From: Thioalkalivibrio sp. ALJ21
GTDB taxonomy: Bacteria; Pseudomonadota; Gammaproteobacteria; Ectothiorhodospirales; Ectothiorhodospiraceae
Reading direction: 5' to 3'
Length of the DNA: 64,000 bases
NCBI RefSeq assembly: GCF_000378605.1
Contig: NZ_KB905155.1
Coordinates: 62,001-126,000 of the forward strand
Shown in pieces: positions 16,854-24,947 of the stretch. The notes beneath the pieces were generated by a model. It saw only the letters and a program-made list of their open reading frames with translations. It was not told the DNA's origin and did not search any database. Numbering within the stretch: the stretch's first letter is position 1; the number at the start of each line of letters is the position of its first letter. A program made the position numbers and the translations under genes.

Positions 16854-19058
16854 TCAATCCGTTGCGTGCGAGATGGCCCAGCAGCGATGGGGTGGCGGCG
16901 GTCGGCGGAAGTCTTCGTCCAGCGTATCGCGCGTGATGTCGCGTACTTCCAGCCCTGCAAGTGCCTCGGTATCCAGCTCGAAACGGCGGCGGTTGGTCGA
17001 GAAGTACAGGATGCCGTCCTCGGTCAACAGGCGCGCGGCATCCCGGATCAGTTCGACATGGTCGCGTTGCACCTCGAAGTCCGCCTCGGTGCGTTTCGAG
17101 TTCGAGAAGGTCGGGGGATCGAGGAAGATCCGCTCGAAGCGCAGCGCCGGGTCGTCGGCGGCCTCCCGCACCCAGGTGATGCAGTCGGCGCGCAGCAGGG
17201 CGTGGGGATCCGGTCGGCGCCGACTGCGCCCGTCGCGCACGGTGGCCTCGAAACCGTTGGCCGCGAGGTTGTCGGCGGCCCAGTCGAGGTAGGTATTGGA
17301 CAGGTCCACCGAGACGGTCTGGCGGGCACCCCCCGCGGCGGCATGGGCACTGACCGCGGCGGTGTAGCAGAACAGGTTCAGCAATCGTAGCCCGCGGCAT
17401 TCTTCCTGCAGGCGGCGCCGCATCGGGCGGTGATCCAGGAACAGGCCGCTGTCCAGGTAGGCATCCAGCTCCACCTTGAGCCGGCAGCCATGTTCCTCAA
17501 CCCAGAAGGGGGCGGGTTGTGCGGTCTCGGCACGCTGATACTGCGAGCGACCTTTCTGGGCGCGCCGCTGCTTGTAGTGCAGGTGGGCGGGCGGGACGCC
17601 GGTGACTTCCACGGTCGCGGCCAGCGCCCCGCGCAGGCGCGCCTCGGCACGCGCGGGTTCGACCGACGCCGGAGCCGCGAACTCCTGCAGGTGCAGGTGC
17701 ACGGAGCCATCGGTGGCCTGGTAGCGGTCGATCAGTAGTGGGTATTCGTCCAGGTCCGCACTGTAGATGCGGTAGCAGGTCACGCCCTGGCGCCGCGCCC
17801 AGCGGTCCAGGTGCTTCAGGTTCTTGCGCAGGCGGTTGGCGAACTCGGGTGCCGGGGGTGTCGCCTCGGCCTGCCCCTCGCGGGCATGGATGTCGAACTC
17901 CAGCAGCTGGCAGTCGATCGGGCCGTTGTGCACGCGGTATTTGCGCGTGGCCCGCAGCCCGAGGCGGCGGGAGTCGGTAGTGTCCGCGACCAGCAGGGCC
18001 ACCTGCCAGCCGCCAAAGGCCTGTTTCAGGTGTTCGCCCAGCAGGCTGTAGAGCTTGATCAGTTCAGGCTGGTCGCCGATGCGCTCGCCGTAGGGCGGGT
18101 TGCTGATCAGGAGCCCGTTCGGTGCGGGGGGCGTGAGGGTCAGCACGTCGGCGACCTCGAAGCGGGTGCAGGCGGCGACCCCGGCCGTCCGGGCCGCCTG
18201 GCGAGCGGCTTGCACCGCGCGCGGGTCGCGATCCGACCCCCGCAGCGCCGGGCCTTGCCAGGGGCGAACCGCCGCCCGGGCGGTGTCCACACAGCGCTGC
18301 CACAGGGCGGCGTCGTGCCCGGCCCAGCCCTGCGGGCGGAAGTCGTGGCGCAGCAGTCCGGGCGCGGTCCGCGTGGCGATCAGGGCGGCCTCGATCACCA
18401 GGGTGCCGCTGCCGCAGAACGGGTCCAGCAGCTGCGCCTGTTCCGGGTCGTCCTCGACGCGTGCGGGCCAGCCGGCACGGGCCAGCAGGGCCGCGGCGAG
18501 GTTCTCGCGCAGTGGGGCGGCCCCGCCGGCGCCGCGGTAGCCGCGCCGGTGCAGGCCGCCATTGCCGATATCCACGGAGAGGCGGGCGTGATCGCCCTGC
18601 AGTTGCAGCAGGATGCGCACGTCCGGGCGTTTCGGATCCACGTCCGGGCGGGCGCCGGTCGCCTCGCGGAAGGCGTCGGCCACCGCGTCCTTGATGCGCA
18701 CTCCGGCGAAGTGGGTATGGCGGATGTGGCGGCTCTTCCCGCCGACCTCGACCGCGAAGGTCGCGCCGGGGTCCAGCAGCGCGGGCCAGTCGATCGCGCG
18801 GGCGGCGGTGTAGCAGCCATCCCCGTCCGGCTGCTCGAAGCGCGCCAGTGGCAGCAGGATACGGCTGGCGATGCGGCTGCCCAGCAGTACGCGGTACAGC
18901 GTCTCGAGATCGGCCGAGAAGTGCACCGCGCCGCCCTCCTCGCGCACGTCGGCGGCGCCGAGGGTAACCAGTTCCTCGGCCAGCAGGGGGCCGAGCCCGC
19001 GGGCGACTGTGGCGCGGTATTCCTGCGGGGTACTGGGATCGTTCTCGGGCGTGGCCAT
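16854..19058 (-). CDS. rlmL: 23S rRNA methyltransferase RlmKL (m2G2445/m7G2069)
   Basis: A 734-residue bifunctional enzyme made of two methyltransferases. An N-terminal THUMP region is followed by the RlmL half with DPFCGSGTLVIEAAL and the catalytic NPPYGER (about 318). The RlmK half has LLNLFCYTAAVSAHAA (about 555) and FLDPPTFSNSK. The full length matches the fused form known from Escherichia coli. AGGAAG 7 nt before the ATG supports the start at 19058. It follows the ABC permease gene by 50 nt on the same strand and could be the last gene of that unit. Confidence 0.96.
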   Translation of the reverse strand: MATPENDPSTPQEYRATVARGLGPLLAEELVTLGAADVREEGGAVHFSADLETLYRVLLGSRIASRILLPLARFEQPDGDGCYTAARAIDWPALLDPGATFAVEVGGKSRHIRHTHFAGVRIKDAVADAFREATGARPDVDPKRPDVRILLQLQGDHARLSVDIGNGGLHRRGYRGAGGAAPLRENLAAALLARAGWPARVEDDPEQAQLLDPFCGSGTLVIEAALIATRTAPGLLRHDFRPQGWAGHDAALWQRCVDTARAAVRPWQGPALRGSDRDPRAVQAARQAARTAGVAACTRFEVADVLTLTPPAPNGLLISNPPYGERIGDQPELIKLYSLLGEHLKQAFGGWQVALLVADTTDSRRLGLRATRKYRVHNGPIDCQLLEFDIHAREGQAEATPPAPEFANRLRKNLKHLDRWARRQGVTCYRIYSADLDEYPLLIDRYQATDGSVHLHLQEFAAPASVEPARAEARLRGALAATVEVTGVPPAHLHYKQRRAQKGRSQYQRAETAQPAPFWVEEHGCRLKVELDAYLDSGLFLDHRPMRRRLQEECRGLRLLNLFCYTAAVSAHAAAGGARQTVSVDLSNTYLDWAADNLAANGFEATVRDGRSRRRPDPHALLRADCITWVREAADDPALRFERIFLDPPTFSNSKRTEADFEVQRDHVELIRDAARLLTEDGILYFSTNRRRFELDTEALAGLEVRDITRDTLDEDFRRPPPPHRCWAISHATD

Positions 19059-19108
19059 GCGGTGTCTTCCTGGGACGGGGGCCTATCTTGCCACAGCCGC
19101 CGTTGGGG

Positions 19109-19897
19109 TCAGCGCAGCAGGCGGCGTCGGATCAGCGCGGTCGCCAGGATGATAGCCGCCGCGCCGTAGCCCACGATCACCGCCAGGTGCGGCCAGACGC
19201 TGGCGGGCCAGCTGCCGGTCATCAGCGGACGCACGATCTCGACCACGTGCGCCAGCGGCAGGGCCAGCGCCAGGGTCTGCACCCAGTTGGGCAGCTCCTG
19301 TAGCGGGAAGAACACTCCGGAGAGCAGGAGCATCGGGGTCACCGCCAGGGTGAAGTAGTACAGGAAGAAGTCGTAGCTGCGCGCCAGCGCGGTGATGACC
19401 AGGGCCAGCGCGCCGAAGGTGAACGCGGCGAGGAAGATCACCGGCAGGGCGAGCAGGGCGCGAGCGTCGCTCACCAGCCCCAGGACTGCGGCGACGACGA
19501 GGATGGTGGTGGCACTGATCAGGCCCTTGCTCGCGGCCCAGATCGCCTCGGCGAAAACGATGTCGTCCAGCGTCAGCGGTGTGGCCAGCATCCCGAGCCA
19601 GGTGTTCTGCTCCGCCATGCGCGTGTAGGCGGAATACATGCCCTCGAAGCTGGCGGTGAACATCGCCGAGGAGCAGATGATCCCGGAGGCGATGAACACC
19701 ATGTAGCTCATGCCGTCGAGGTCGCCCACCAGACGGCCGAAGCCGTAGCCGAACGCGAGCAAGTAGAGGATGGGTTCGCCGAAGTTGCCGAGCATCGATG
19801 GCACCAGCAGCTTGCGCCAGACCAGCAGGTTGCGCCGCCAGACCGCGATAAAGCGCAGGCTGGGGCGGGGGAGCCAGGTCGAGGTCGGCTCGGGCAT
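19109..19897 (-). CDS. ABC-2 type transporter permease (NodJ-like)
   Basis: A 262-residue membrane protein with six hydrophobic segments and the ABC-2 pattern. VIFLAAFTFGALALVI and LLSGVFFPLQELPNWVQ near the C-terminus correspond to the conserved export-permease signature, and the closest familiar group is NodJ/ABC-2. Its ATG overlaps the ATPase stop by one base (TGATG), so the two form a coupled exporter. The substrate is unknown; drugs, polysaccharides or lipids are all exported by this family. Confidence 0.9.
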   Translation of the reverse strand: MPEPTSTWLPRPSLRFIAVWRRNLLVWRKLLVPSMLGNFGEPILYLLAFGYGFGRLVGDLDGMSYMVFIASGIICSSAMFTASFEGMYSAYTRMAEQNTWLGMLATPLTLDDIVFAEAIWAASKGLISATTILVVAAVLGLVSDARALLALPVIFLAAFTFGALALVITALARSYDFFLYYFTLAVTPMLLLSGVFFPLQELPNWVQTLALALPLAHVVEIVRPLMTGSWPASVWPHLAVIVGYGAAAIILATALIRRRLLR

Positions 19898-20835
19898 CAG
19901 TCGCGCAGCTCGTGGCCGGTGAGTTTCAGGAACACGTCTTCCAGGTCCGCCTCGCGCAGCGTGGGTTCGAGGCCCCGTGCGCGCAGGCGTTCGCGCAGCC
20001 GGTCCGGCTCGGCCGTGTACACCAGCCAGGTATCTGCCACCTGATGGGCGCGATCCCGGGCGCCGATTTCCTGCTCGATCGCGGTGCCGGCCTCGGAACC
20101 ACCGACGGTGACTACCCAGGGTTCGATGTGTTCGGCAATCAGGCGGCTGGGTCGGTCACAGGCGATGATGCGGCCGTGGTCGATGATCGCGATGCGATCG
20201 CACAGCTCCTGGGCCTCTTCCATGTAATGCGTGGTCAGCACCAGGGTGACGCCGGAGGCGCGCAGCTGCCGGAGTTGGCGCCAGAGGTGGTGGCGCGCCT
20301 GTGGGTCCAGCCCGGTGGTCGGCTCGTCCAGCACCACGACCTCGGGTTCGTTGATCAGGGCGCGTGCGAGGGTCAGCCGGCGCTTCATGCCGCCGGACAG
20401 GGCATTGATGCGCGCGCCGCGCTTGTCGTTCAGGTTGACCTGCTCCAGCAGGTGATCGATGCGCGCCTGGACCGTTGCGCCGGAGAGACCAAAATAGGCG
20501 GCATAGGTGCGCATGTTCTCGATAACGGTGAAGTCCGGGTCCAGGGTGTCGAATTGCGGCACGATGCCCAGGCGCTTGCGCACCTCACGCTCGCCCTCCG
20601 GCATCGGCAGGCCCAGTACCTCCACCTGCCCGCCGTCGATCGGGGTCAGTCCCAGCAACATGCGCAGGGTCGTCGTCTTGCCCGCGCCGTTGGGCCCAAG
20701 CAGCCCGAAGAACTCGCCGGTGGCGATCTCGAGGTCCACGCCGTCGACCACCGCGATCCCGTCGTACGTCTTGCACAGTTGCTGAATGCGGATGGCGGAC
20801 AATGGCGGTCCCGGGGTTTGAGGGATGCCTACCAT
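19897..20835 (-). CDS. ABC transporter ATP-binding protein (NodI/DrrA-like)
   Basis: A 312-residue ATPase. Walker A GPNGAGKT lies at 47-54, the signature is LSGGMKRRLTLARAL, Walker B is VVLDEPTTGLDP, and the H-loop is TTHYMEEA. A C-terminal accessory domain of about 90 residues is typical of DrrA/NodI. The start at 20835 follows GGGGAAAGGGT. A longer frame to 20907 was rejected because it begins inside the terminator of the upstream gene. It pairs with the downstream permease. Confidence 0.93.
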   Translation of the reverse strand: MVGIPQTPGPPLSAIRIQQLCKTYDGIAVVDGVDLEIATGEFFGLLGPNGAGKTTTLRMLLGLTPIDGGQVEVLGLPMPEGEREVRKRLGIVPQFDTLDPDFTVIENMRTYAAYFGLSGATVQARIDHLLEQVNLNDKRGARINALSGGMKRRLTLARALINEPEVVVLDEPTTGLDPQARHHLWRQLRQLRASGVTLVLTTHYMEEAQELCDRIAIIDHGRIIACDRPSRLIAEHIEPWVVTVGGSEAGTAIEQEIGARDRAHQVADTWLVYTAEPDRLRERLRARGLEPTLREADLEDVFLKLTGHELRD

Positions 20836-20877
20836 ACCCTTTCCCCGAGTCTTCCCCAATGGCCGAGCCATGGCCAT

Positions 20878-20905
20878 AAAAAAGCCCGGGCCTGCTGGCC
20901 CGGGC
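20878..20905 (-). terminator. terminator of the first DsrE-like gene
   Basis: Reading leftward, GCCCGGGCC (20897-20905) pairs with GGCCCGGGC (20884-20892) over a 4-nt loop, followed by a T-run (A-run at 20878-20883 on the plus strand). It separates the DsrE gene from the ABC operon. Confidence 0.9.
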
Positions 20906-20931
20906 ATCCCCGTGTGATGACGGAGTGTGGC

Positions 20932-21375
20932 TTACGGCTTGCTGTAGGTGAAGCCGTTGTGCTGCAGGTAGGAGATGTGCGCGACGCCGCTGGGGATCAC
21001 ATCATCCTCAGAGGCGTCATAGAGGTCGTTGTGCAGGTCGATGTTCCGACCGGCCAGCGTATTCGCGCAGACCATGAATTCGACGTTCTGCATCTTCAGG
21101 TTGTCGATGCGGGCCTTCAGGTCTTCATTGTCCTTCGCGCGCTGCAGCAGGCCCAGGCCGTCGCCGTGCATCACAACCTTGATCTCCATGTTCTCGGCGC
21201 CCACGGCATTGATGTGGTTCTGGATGTTGCCCGTGGCGGCCATGTAACGGCGCTCGTCGTCATAGTTCACGTGGTAAACGACCTTGTGGGTGCCGTAGTC
21301 AAAAGCAGATGCCATGCCCGGTACGCTCAGGGCGAGGGCAATCAGACTCAGGGCGACAAGCTTCATTGCTTTCAT
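20932..21375 (-). CDS. periplasmic DsrE-like protein, copy 1
   Basis: A 147-residue protein. A signal peptide (1-24) precedes a DsrE/DsrF-fold domain with HKVVYHVNYDD, NHINAVG, KVVMHGDGLGLL and a single conserved cysteine C103 (MVCANTL), the position used for persulfide chemistry in active DsrE-like proteins. Export to the periplasm separates it from the cytoplasmic DsrEFH sulfur relay. It ends in a strong terminator. It is very similar to the protein encoded at 21677-22126, so the pair looks like a tandem duplication. A role in periplasmic sulfur transfer is inferred, not shown. Confidence 0.88.
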   Translation of the reverse strand: MKAMKLVALSLIALALSVPGMASAFDYGTHKVVYHVNYDDERRYMAATGNIQNHINAVGAENMEIKVVMHGDGLGLLQRAKDNEDLKARIDNLKMQNVEFMVCANTLAGRNIDLHNDLYDASEDDVIPSGVAHISYLQHNGFTYSKP

Positions 21376-21480
21376 CGTTCCGTTTCCTCTTCGTTCCGTA
21401 AAGGTCCGTCCGGCAGTGTGCCGTGCGGTCTTTTGCGCTAGGGGCGCGCCGGTCAGGCCTCCTTTTGGAGGAGTGGCCAG

Positions 21481-21490
21481 CTACTAAATA
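21481..21490. promoter_or_regulatory. shared decamer upstream of DsrE copy 1
   Basis: CTACTAAATA (TATTTAGTAG on the coding strand), about 105 bp upstream of the start. An identical decamer lies upstream of copy 2. A CCTCC-TTTT-GGAGG hairpin is close by. It could be an operator or upstream promoter element kept after duplication. Confidence 0.35.
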
Positions 21491-21593
21491 AGACGGAGGT
21501 AAGTTCCCTTTATTCCGCACTTGAGACGGATCTTTGGCAATAAAAATCACAAAGGATCGTTGGAGTTTTGGCTCCTTTGGAGATACTCCGGTG

Positions 21594-21625
21594 CCAAGAA
21601 AAAGGGCCCGGGAATACTGGGCCCT
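21594..21625 (-). terminator. terminator of the second DsrE-like gene
   Basis: Reading leftward, AGGGCCC (21619-21625) pairs with GGGCCCT (21603-21609) and is followed by TTTTTCTT. It makes the two DsrE-like genes separate transcription units. Confidence 0.85.
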
Positions 21626-21676
21626 AAAGCATCGCCGGGAGAACGCGGCGATGCGGAGGTCTTGTCGCCCCCGGGG

Positions 21677-22126
21677 TTACGGCTTGCTGTAGGTGAACCC
21701 CTTGTCCTGCAGGTAGGAGATATGAGCAACGCCACTGGGGATGACATCGTCCTCGGAGGCGTCGTAGAGGTCTTCGTGCAGATCGATGTCACGGCCCGCG
21801 AGTGTGTTCGCGCAGACCTGGAAATCAACGTCTTGCATCTTCAGGTTGTCCACCCGGGCCCGCAGGTCGTCGTGTTCCTTGGCGGTGCTGAGGAGTCCCA
21901 GGCCATCGCCATGCATCACGACCTTGATCTCCATGTTCTCGGCGCCCACGGCATTGATGTGGTTCTGGATGTTGCCCATAGCGGCCATGTAGCGGGCGGT
22001 GTCGTCATAGTTTACGTGGTACACAACCTTGTGTTCGCCATAGTCGAAGTCGGTCGCGGCGGCGGTCCCCGGAAGGACGAAGGCGGCGGCGGTCAGGGCG
22101 ATCGGCAGGATAAAGGATTTTTTCAT
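21677..22126 (-). CDS. periplasmic DsrE-like protein, copy 2
   Basis: A 149-residue paralogue of the neighbouring DsrE-like protein, with its own signal peptide (1-24) and C105 in QVCANTL. Differences concentrate in the signal peptide and in the helix around residues 80-90 (STAKEHDDLRA against QRAKDNEDLKA); the C-terminal third is almost identical. GAGGAG 7 nt before the ATG at 22126 fixes the start, and the longer frame to 22198 has no ribosome site. It has its own terminator and a long AT-rich upstream region, so it may be expressed under different conditions from copy 1. Confidence 0.88.
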   Translation of the reverse strand: MKKSFILPIALTAAAFVLPGTAAATDFDYGEHKVVYHVNYDDTARYMAAMGNIQNHINAVGAENMEIKVVMHGDGLGLLSTAKEHDDLRARVDNLKMQDVDFQVCANTLAGRDIDLHEDLYDASEDDVIPSGVAHISYLQDKGFTYSKP

Positions 22127-22198
22127 GTCTTGGCTCCTCGCGGTTTTCCCGTTCTTTGAAATATGCGGTATGGCGTATGCCGCGCTTCCAGGAAGCAC

Positions 22199-22619
22199 AC
22201 TGGACTCTTTTGCTTCCGTGGCTTTTTGAATCCAGTTGGGGGTAGGACGGGAACGCAGGGTAATTATTCCGATCTAAATAAAGATAAATGAACTACTAAA
22301 TACGGTAAATAATAAAATTATGATCAACTGGATTGATTGCTTTCGGTGGGGCCATATACCGGGGATTTTCGTTTCTGGGAGGTCGCAGCGGTGTGGCGGA
22401 GGTAGGGCGCAAAGACGAGGAGGAGTGCGGTCGATGTGAGTCTGCTGGGCAAGGGCGAGAGCCCGCTATGACGCTGATAGCGCCAGGAGCGAGCCGATCC
22501 GGCGGGCATTTGCGATCGGTCGCGTCCCCACCCTCCATCGGTGTGGGTTGCTAGAGTGTGAGGTTTTCAAATCAACGGGACGGATGCTCGACGGCCGTCC
22601 CTCGCCAGGAGCCCTCGCC
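22199..22619. other. AT-rich intergenic region upstream of DsrE copy 2
   Basis: About 420 bp without convincing genes. The stretch 22261-22330 is far richer in A and T than its surroundings. It carries the shared decamer at 22293-22302 and is enclosed by a 10-bp perfect inverted repeat, AATCCAGTTG (22229-22238) and CAACTGGATT (22325-22334). It probably contains the promoter of copy 2 (a possible -10 AATAAT on the minus strand) and the leader of the dehydrogenase gene to the right. Confidence 0.55.
22293..22302. promoter_or_regulatory. shared decamer upstream of DsrE copy 2
   Basis: CTACTAAATA, identical to the decamer at 21481-21490 and in the same orientation relative to its gene, about 167 bp upstream of the start. 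Confidence 0.35.
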
Positions 22620-23537
22620 ATGACTACTGCATCCAGCCTCCCCGAAGCACTGCAGCCGATCGGCTGCGTGGGCCTGGGTATCATGGGGGCCCCGATGACC
22701 CGCAATCTGCTGCGTGCCGGGGCGGATATCCGGGTCTGGGCACGTCGGCCGGAAGCGGCCGAGGCCCTGGTGGCGGAGGGTGCCGGGGCCGCCTCCAGTC
22801 TGGTGGAGTTGGTCCCCGGCCTGCGCGTGCTGATACTCAACGTCTCCGACACCCCCGATGTGGAGCAACTGATGCTGGGCGCGGATGGGGTGCTCGAGCA
22901 TGCCCGTCCGGGGCTGCTGGTGGTCGACCACAGCACGATCGACCCGATCCGCACCCGCGCGATTGCGCAGGCGGCAGCGGAGCGGGAGGTGACGTTCGTG
23001 GATGCGCCCGTTTCCGGCGGCGAGCCGGGCGCACGCAACGGCACGCTCAGCCTGATGGTTGGTGGCCCGGAGGAGGCAGTCGATCGGCTGCGGCCGATCT
23101 TCGACATCGTGGGTTCGAAGCTGACGCATGTCGGGGCCAGTGGGGCCGGTCAGATCACCAAGGCCTGTAACCAGCTGGTGGTGGGCGAGACGCTGGTCGC
23201 CATTGGCGAAGCCTTCGCGCTGGCGGAGCAGACCGGGGTTGATCCGGCGCGGCTGCGCGAGGCGCTGATGGGTGGCTTCGCCGCCTCGCGTATCCTGGAG
23301 GTGCACGGTCAACGCCTGCTGGACGGCGACTTCGAGCCCGGTTTTCAGACCGGGCTCTACCACAAGGATCTGGGCATCGTGGCCGGTCTGGGCGAGCAGG
23401 TGGGCCTCAGCCTGGACGGGCTGGAGCCGGTGCGGCACGCGGTGGGCAAGGCGCTGGAGGCCGGGCAGGCCGACCACGATGTCGCGATCCTGGCGCGTTT
23501 CTGCCTGCATGCGCGTGGCGAGGGCACCAGGGATTGA
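22620..23537 (+). CDS. NAD(P)-dependent beta-hydroxyacid dehydrogenase (GlxR/HIBADH family)
   Basis: A 305-residue dehydrogenase. The Rossmann motif GCVGLGIMGAPM starts near residue 16. The substrate-binding signature is FVDAPVSGGEPGARNGTL and the catalytic lysine is K181 in GAGQITKACNQ. Family members reduce tartronate semialdehyde, oxidise 3-hydroxyisobutyrate, or reduce glyoxylate or succinic semialdehyde. The sequence alone does not decide between these. ATG 22620 follows AGGAG with 8 nt spacing; the in-frame extension to 22548 is unlikely. It converges with the Nramp-like gene, whose stop is 10 nt away. Confidence 0.92.
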   Translation: MTTASSLPEALQPIGCVGLGIMGAPMTRNLLRAGADIRVWARRPEAAEALVAEGAGAASSLVELVPGLRVLILNVSDTPDVEQLMLGADGVLEHARPGLLVVDHSTIDPIRTRAIAQAAAEREVTFVDAPVSGGEPGARNGTLSLMVGGPEEAVDRLRPIFDIVGSKLTHVGASGAGQITKACNQLVVGETLVAIGEAFALAEQTGVDPARLREALMGGFAASRILEVHGQRLLDGDFEPGFQTGLYHKDLGIVAGLGEQVGLSLDGLEPVRHAVGKALEAGQADHDVAILARFCLHARGEGTRD

Positions 23538-23546
23538 CGCGCGAGG

Positions 23547-24848
23547 TCAGCCGAACAGTCGCCAGAGGATGTACAGCAGCGAAAAGATCAGGCTGAACGC
23601 GATACCGGACCAGGCCAGACCGCGCAGGCCACGCCCCGGGCGCGCCGCCTCCGGCATGTCCGGCGACATGACCACCTTGAAGGTGATCCATGCCAGCACC
23701 GGGGCGGAGAGGAAGGACAGCAGCGTGGCGATATCCACCAGCCGCGTGAAGTGCTCACCGGCCTGCGAGATCAGCAGCAGCGCGCCACTGGCGACGGCCA
23801 GCAGCGCGATGCGGTAGCCCCACCACTCCAGTCCACGCTCGCCCTTGCGCGACGGGTCCATGGTCTGCGGCGCGTGGCCGTCCTCGCGCAGGGTACGGAT
23901 GATCGCCACGATCACGCGGGGGTAGGCATCGGTGACCGCCAGGGTGGTCGAGAACATTGTGGTCAGGGCCGCCACGGCAATCAGGGTGCGGCTCCATTCG
24001 CCCAGGCTCTGGGCGTACAGGTCCACCAGCTGGGCCGAGAACGCGGCGGCCCCGGCGGCAAAGCCAATGCCGCTGCCGTACATCAGGACCGCGCCCAGCA
24101 GCATGAACGCCACGGCAATGACTACGGCCCCGAGATACCCCAGGCGGAAGTCGAAGATCGCCTCGCGCACGGTCGGGGCGTGCCCGGTCTGGCGGGCGCG
24201 CTCCTGGGTCCAGATCGAGTGCCAGGCGGCCACGTCCAGCGGGATGGGCATCCAGCCAAGCAAGGCGAGGATGAAGGCGAATCCGGCCAGGGTCCAGAGA
24301 TTCGACCACTCCTGGGCACCGGAGAGGGTGGCTAGGTCCGGGGCCTCGCGAAAGGCCAGAGCGACCGCGGCCACGGTGGATACGCTCAGCGCCGCCATGA
24401 TGATCTTCATGCCCAGGTCCAGGCCACGGTAGGCGCCGATCATCAGGAAGGCGATGCAGGCGGCGAGCACCAGCGCCGAGACCAGCGTAACCGAGAGATC
24501 CAGGTCGAACACCAGCGTGACCAGCCCGGCGGTGGTCAGTGTGACCACCGCCTGTATGGTGAACAGCGTGCCTACGGTCACCGCGATGTACAGGCCCAGT
24601 GCCCAGTTGCCGAGGCGGTGGTAGCCGGTCAGCAGGTGATGCCCGGTGGCGGCGGCATAGCGCGGGCCGAACTCCAGAAACGGGTACTTGAACAGGCAGG
24701 CCAGTAGCACGATCGGGATCAGCAGAAGCCCGTACTCCGCGCCGCCCCGGGTGGCCTGGACCAGATGCGAGACCCCCACGGCCGCACCGGCCATCAGCAG
24801 CCCCGGGCCAATGGCGGCCCGCAGCGAGGCGCGAGTGGACGGACTCAT
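23547..24848 (-). CDS. Nramp-superfamily membrane transporter lacking the DPGN motif
   Basis: A 433-residue protein with about eleven transmembrane helices. The N-terminus (GPGLLMAGAAVGVSHLVQ) and overall length fit the Nramp (SLC11) fold. In canonical Nramp metal transporters helix 1 carries DPGN and helix 6 a metal-binding Met/His; here the corresponding stretches read VGVSHLVQATRGG and LLGWMPIPLDVAAW. Manganese or iron transport therefore cannot be assumed. It may belong to an Nramp-related clade with another substrate. Start ATG 24848 follows AAGGA with good spacing; the ATG at 24863 is weaker. Confidence 0.88.
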   Translation of the reverse strand: MSPSTRASLRAAIGPGLLMAGAAVGVSHLVQATRGGAEYGLLLIPIVLLACLFKYPFLEFGPRYAAATGHHLLTGYHRLGNWALGLYIAVTVGTLFTIQAVVTLTTAGLVTLVFDLDLSVTLVSALVLAACIAFLMIGAYRGLDLGMKIIMAALSVSTVAAVALAFREAPDLATLSGAQEWSNLWTLAGFAFILALLGWMPIPLDVAAWHSIWTQERARQTGHAPTVREAIFDFRLGYLGAVVIAVAFMLLGAVLMYGSGIGFAAGAAAFSAQLVDLYAQSLGEWSRTLIAVAALTTMFSTTLAVTDAYPRVIVAIIRTLREDGHAPQTMDPSRKGERGLEWWGYRIALLAVASGALLLISQAGEHFTRLVDIATLLSFLSAPVLAWITFKVVMSPDMPEAARPGRGLRGLAWSGIAFSLIFSLLYILWRLFG

Positions 24849-24880
24849 CCAGGTTCCTTTCATCGGGAATTCGGCCCGCG

Positions 24881-24909
24881 ATTATAGGGGAATAGCCCGC
24901 GACCGCCAT
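24881..24909 (-). promoter_or_regulatory. candidate promoter of the Nramp-like gene
   Basis: A perfect TATAAT -10 reads on the minus strand at 24881-24886, about 33 bp upstream of the start. The -35 region (ATGGCG at 24904-24909) is poor, so an activator may be needed. Confidence 0.4.
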
Positions 24910-24947
24910 CCGGCAGCGGCCATGGCCGTGAGCCCGCTGTTACGTCG

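Larger units (their letters stand above)
21376..21676. other. 301-bp intergenic region between the DsrE-like genes
   Basis: It holds the leader of copy 1, the shared decamer, the terminator of copy 2, and next to it a second hairpin (GCATCGCCG.../...CGGCGATGC at about 21628-21653). No coding signal was seen. The AT-rich part around 21481-21545 probably carries the copy 1 promoter. Confidence 0.6.

Noticed and set aside
20836-20907. Longer N-terminus for the ABC ATPase starting at 20907
   Set aside because: It would begin inside the terminator hairpin of the upstream DsrE-like gene and lacks a ribosome site. The start at 20835 has a good one.
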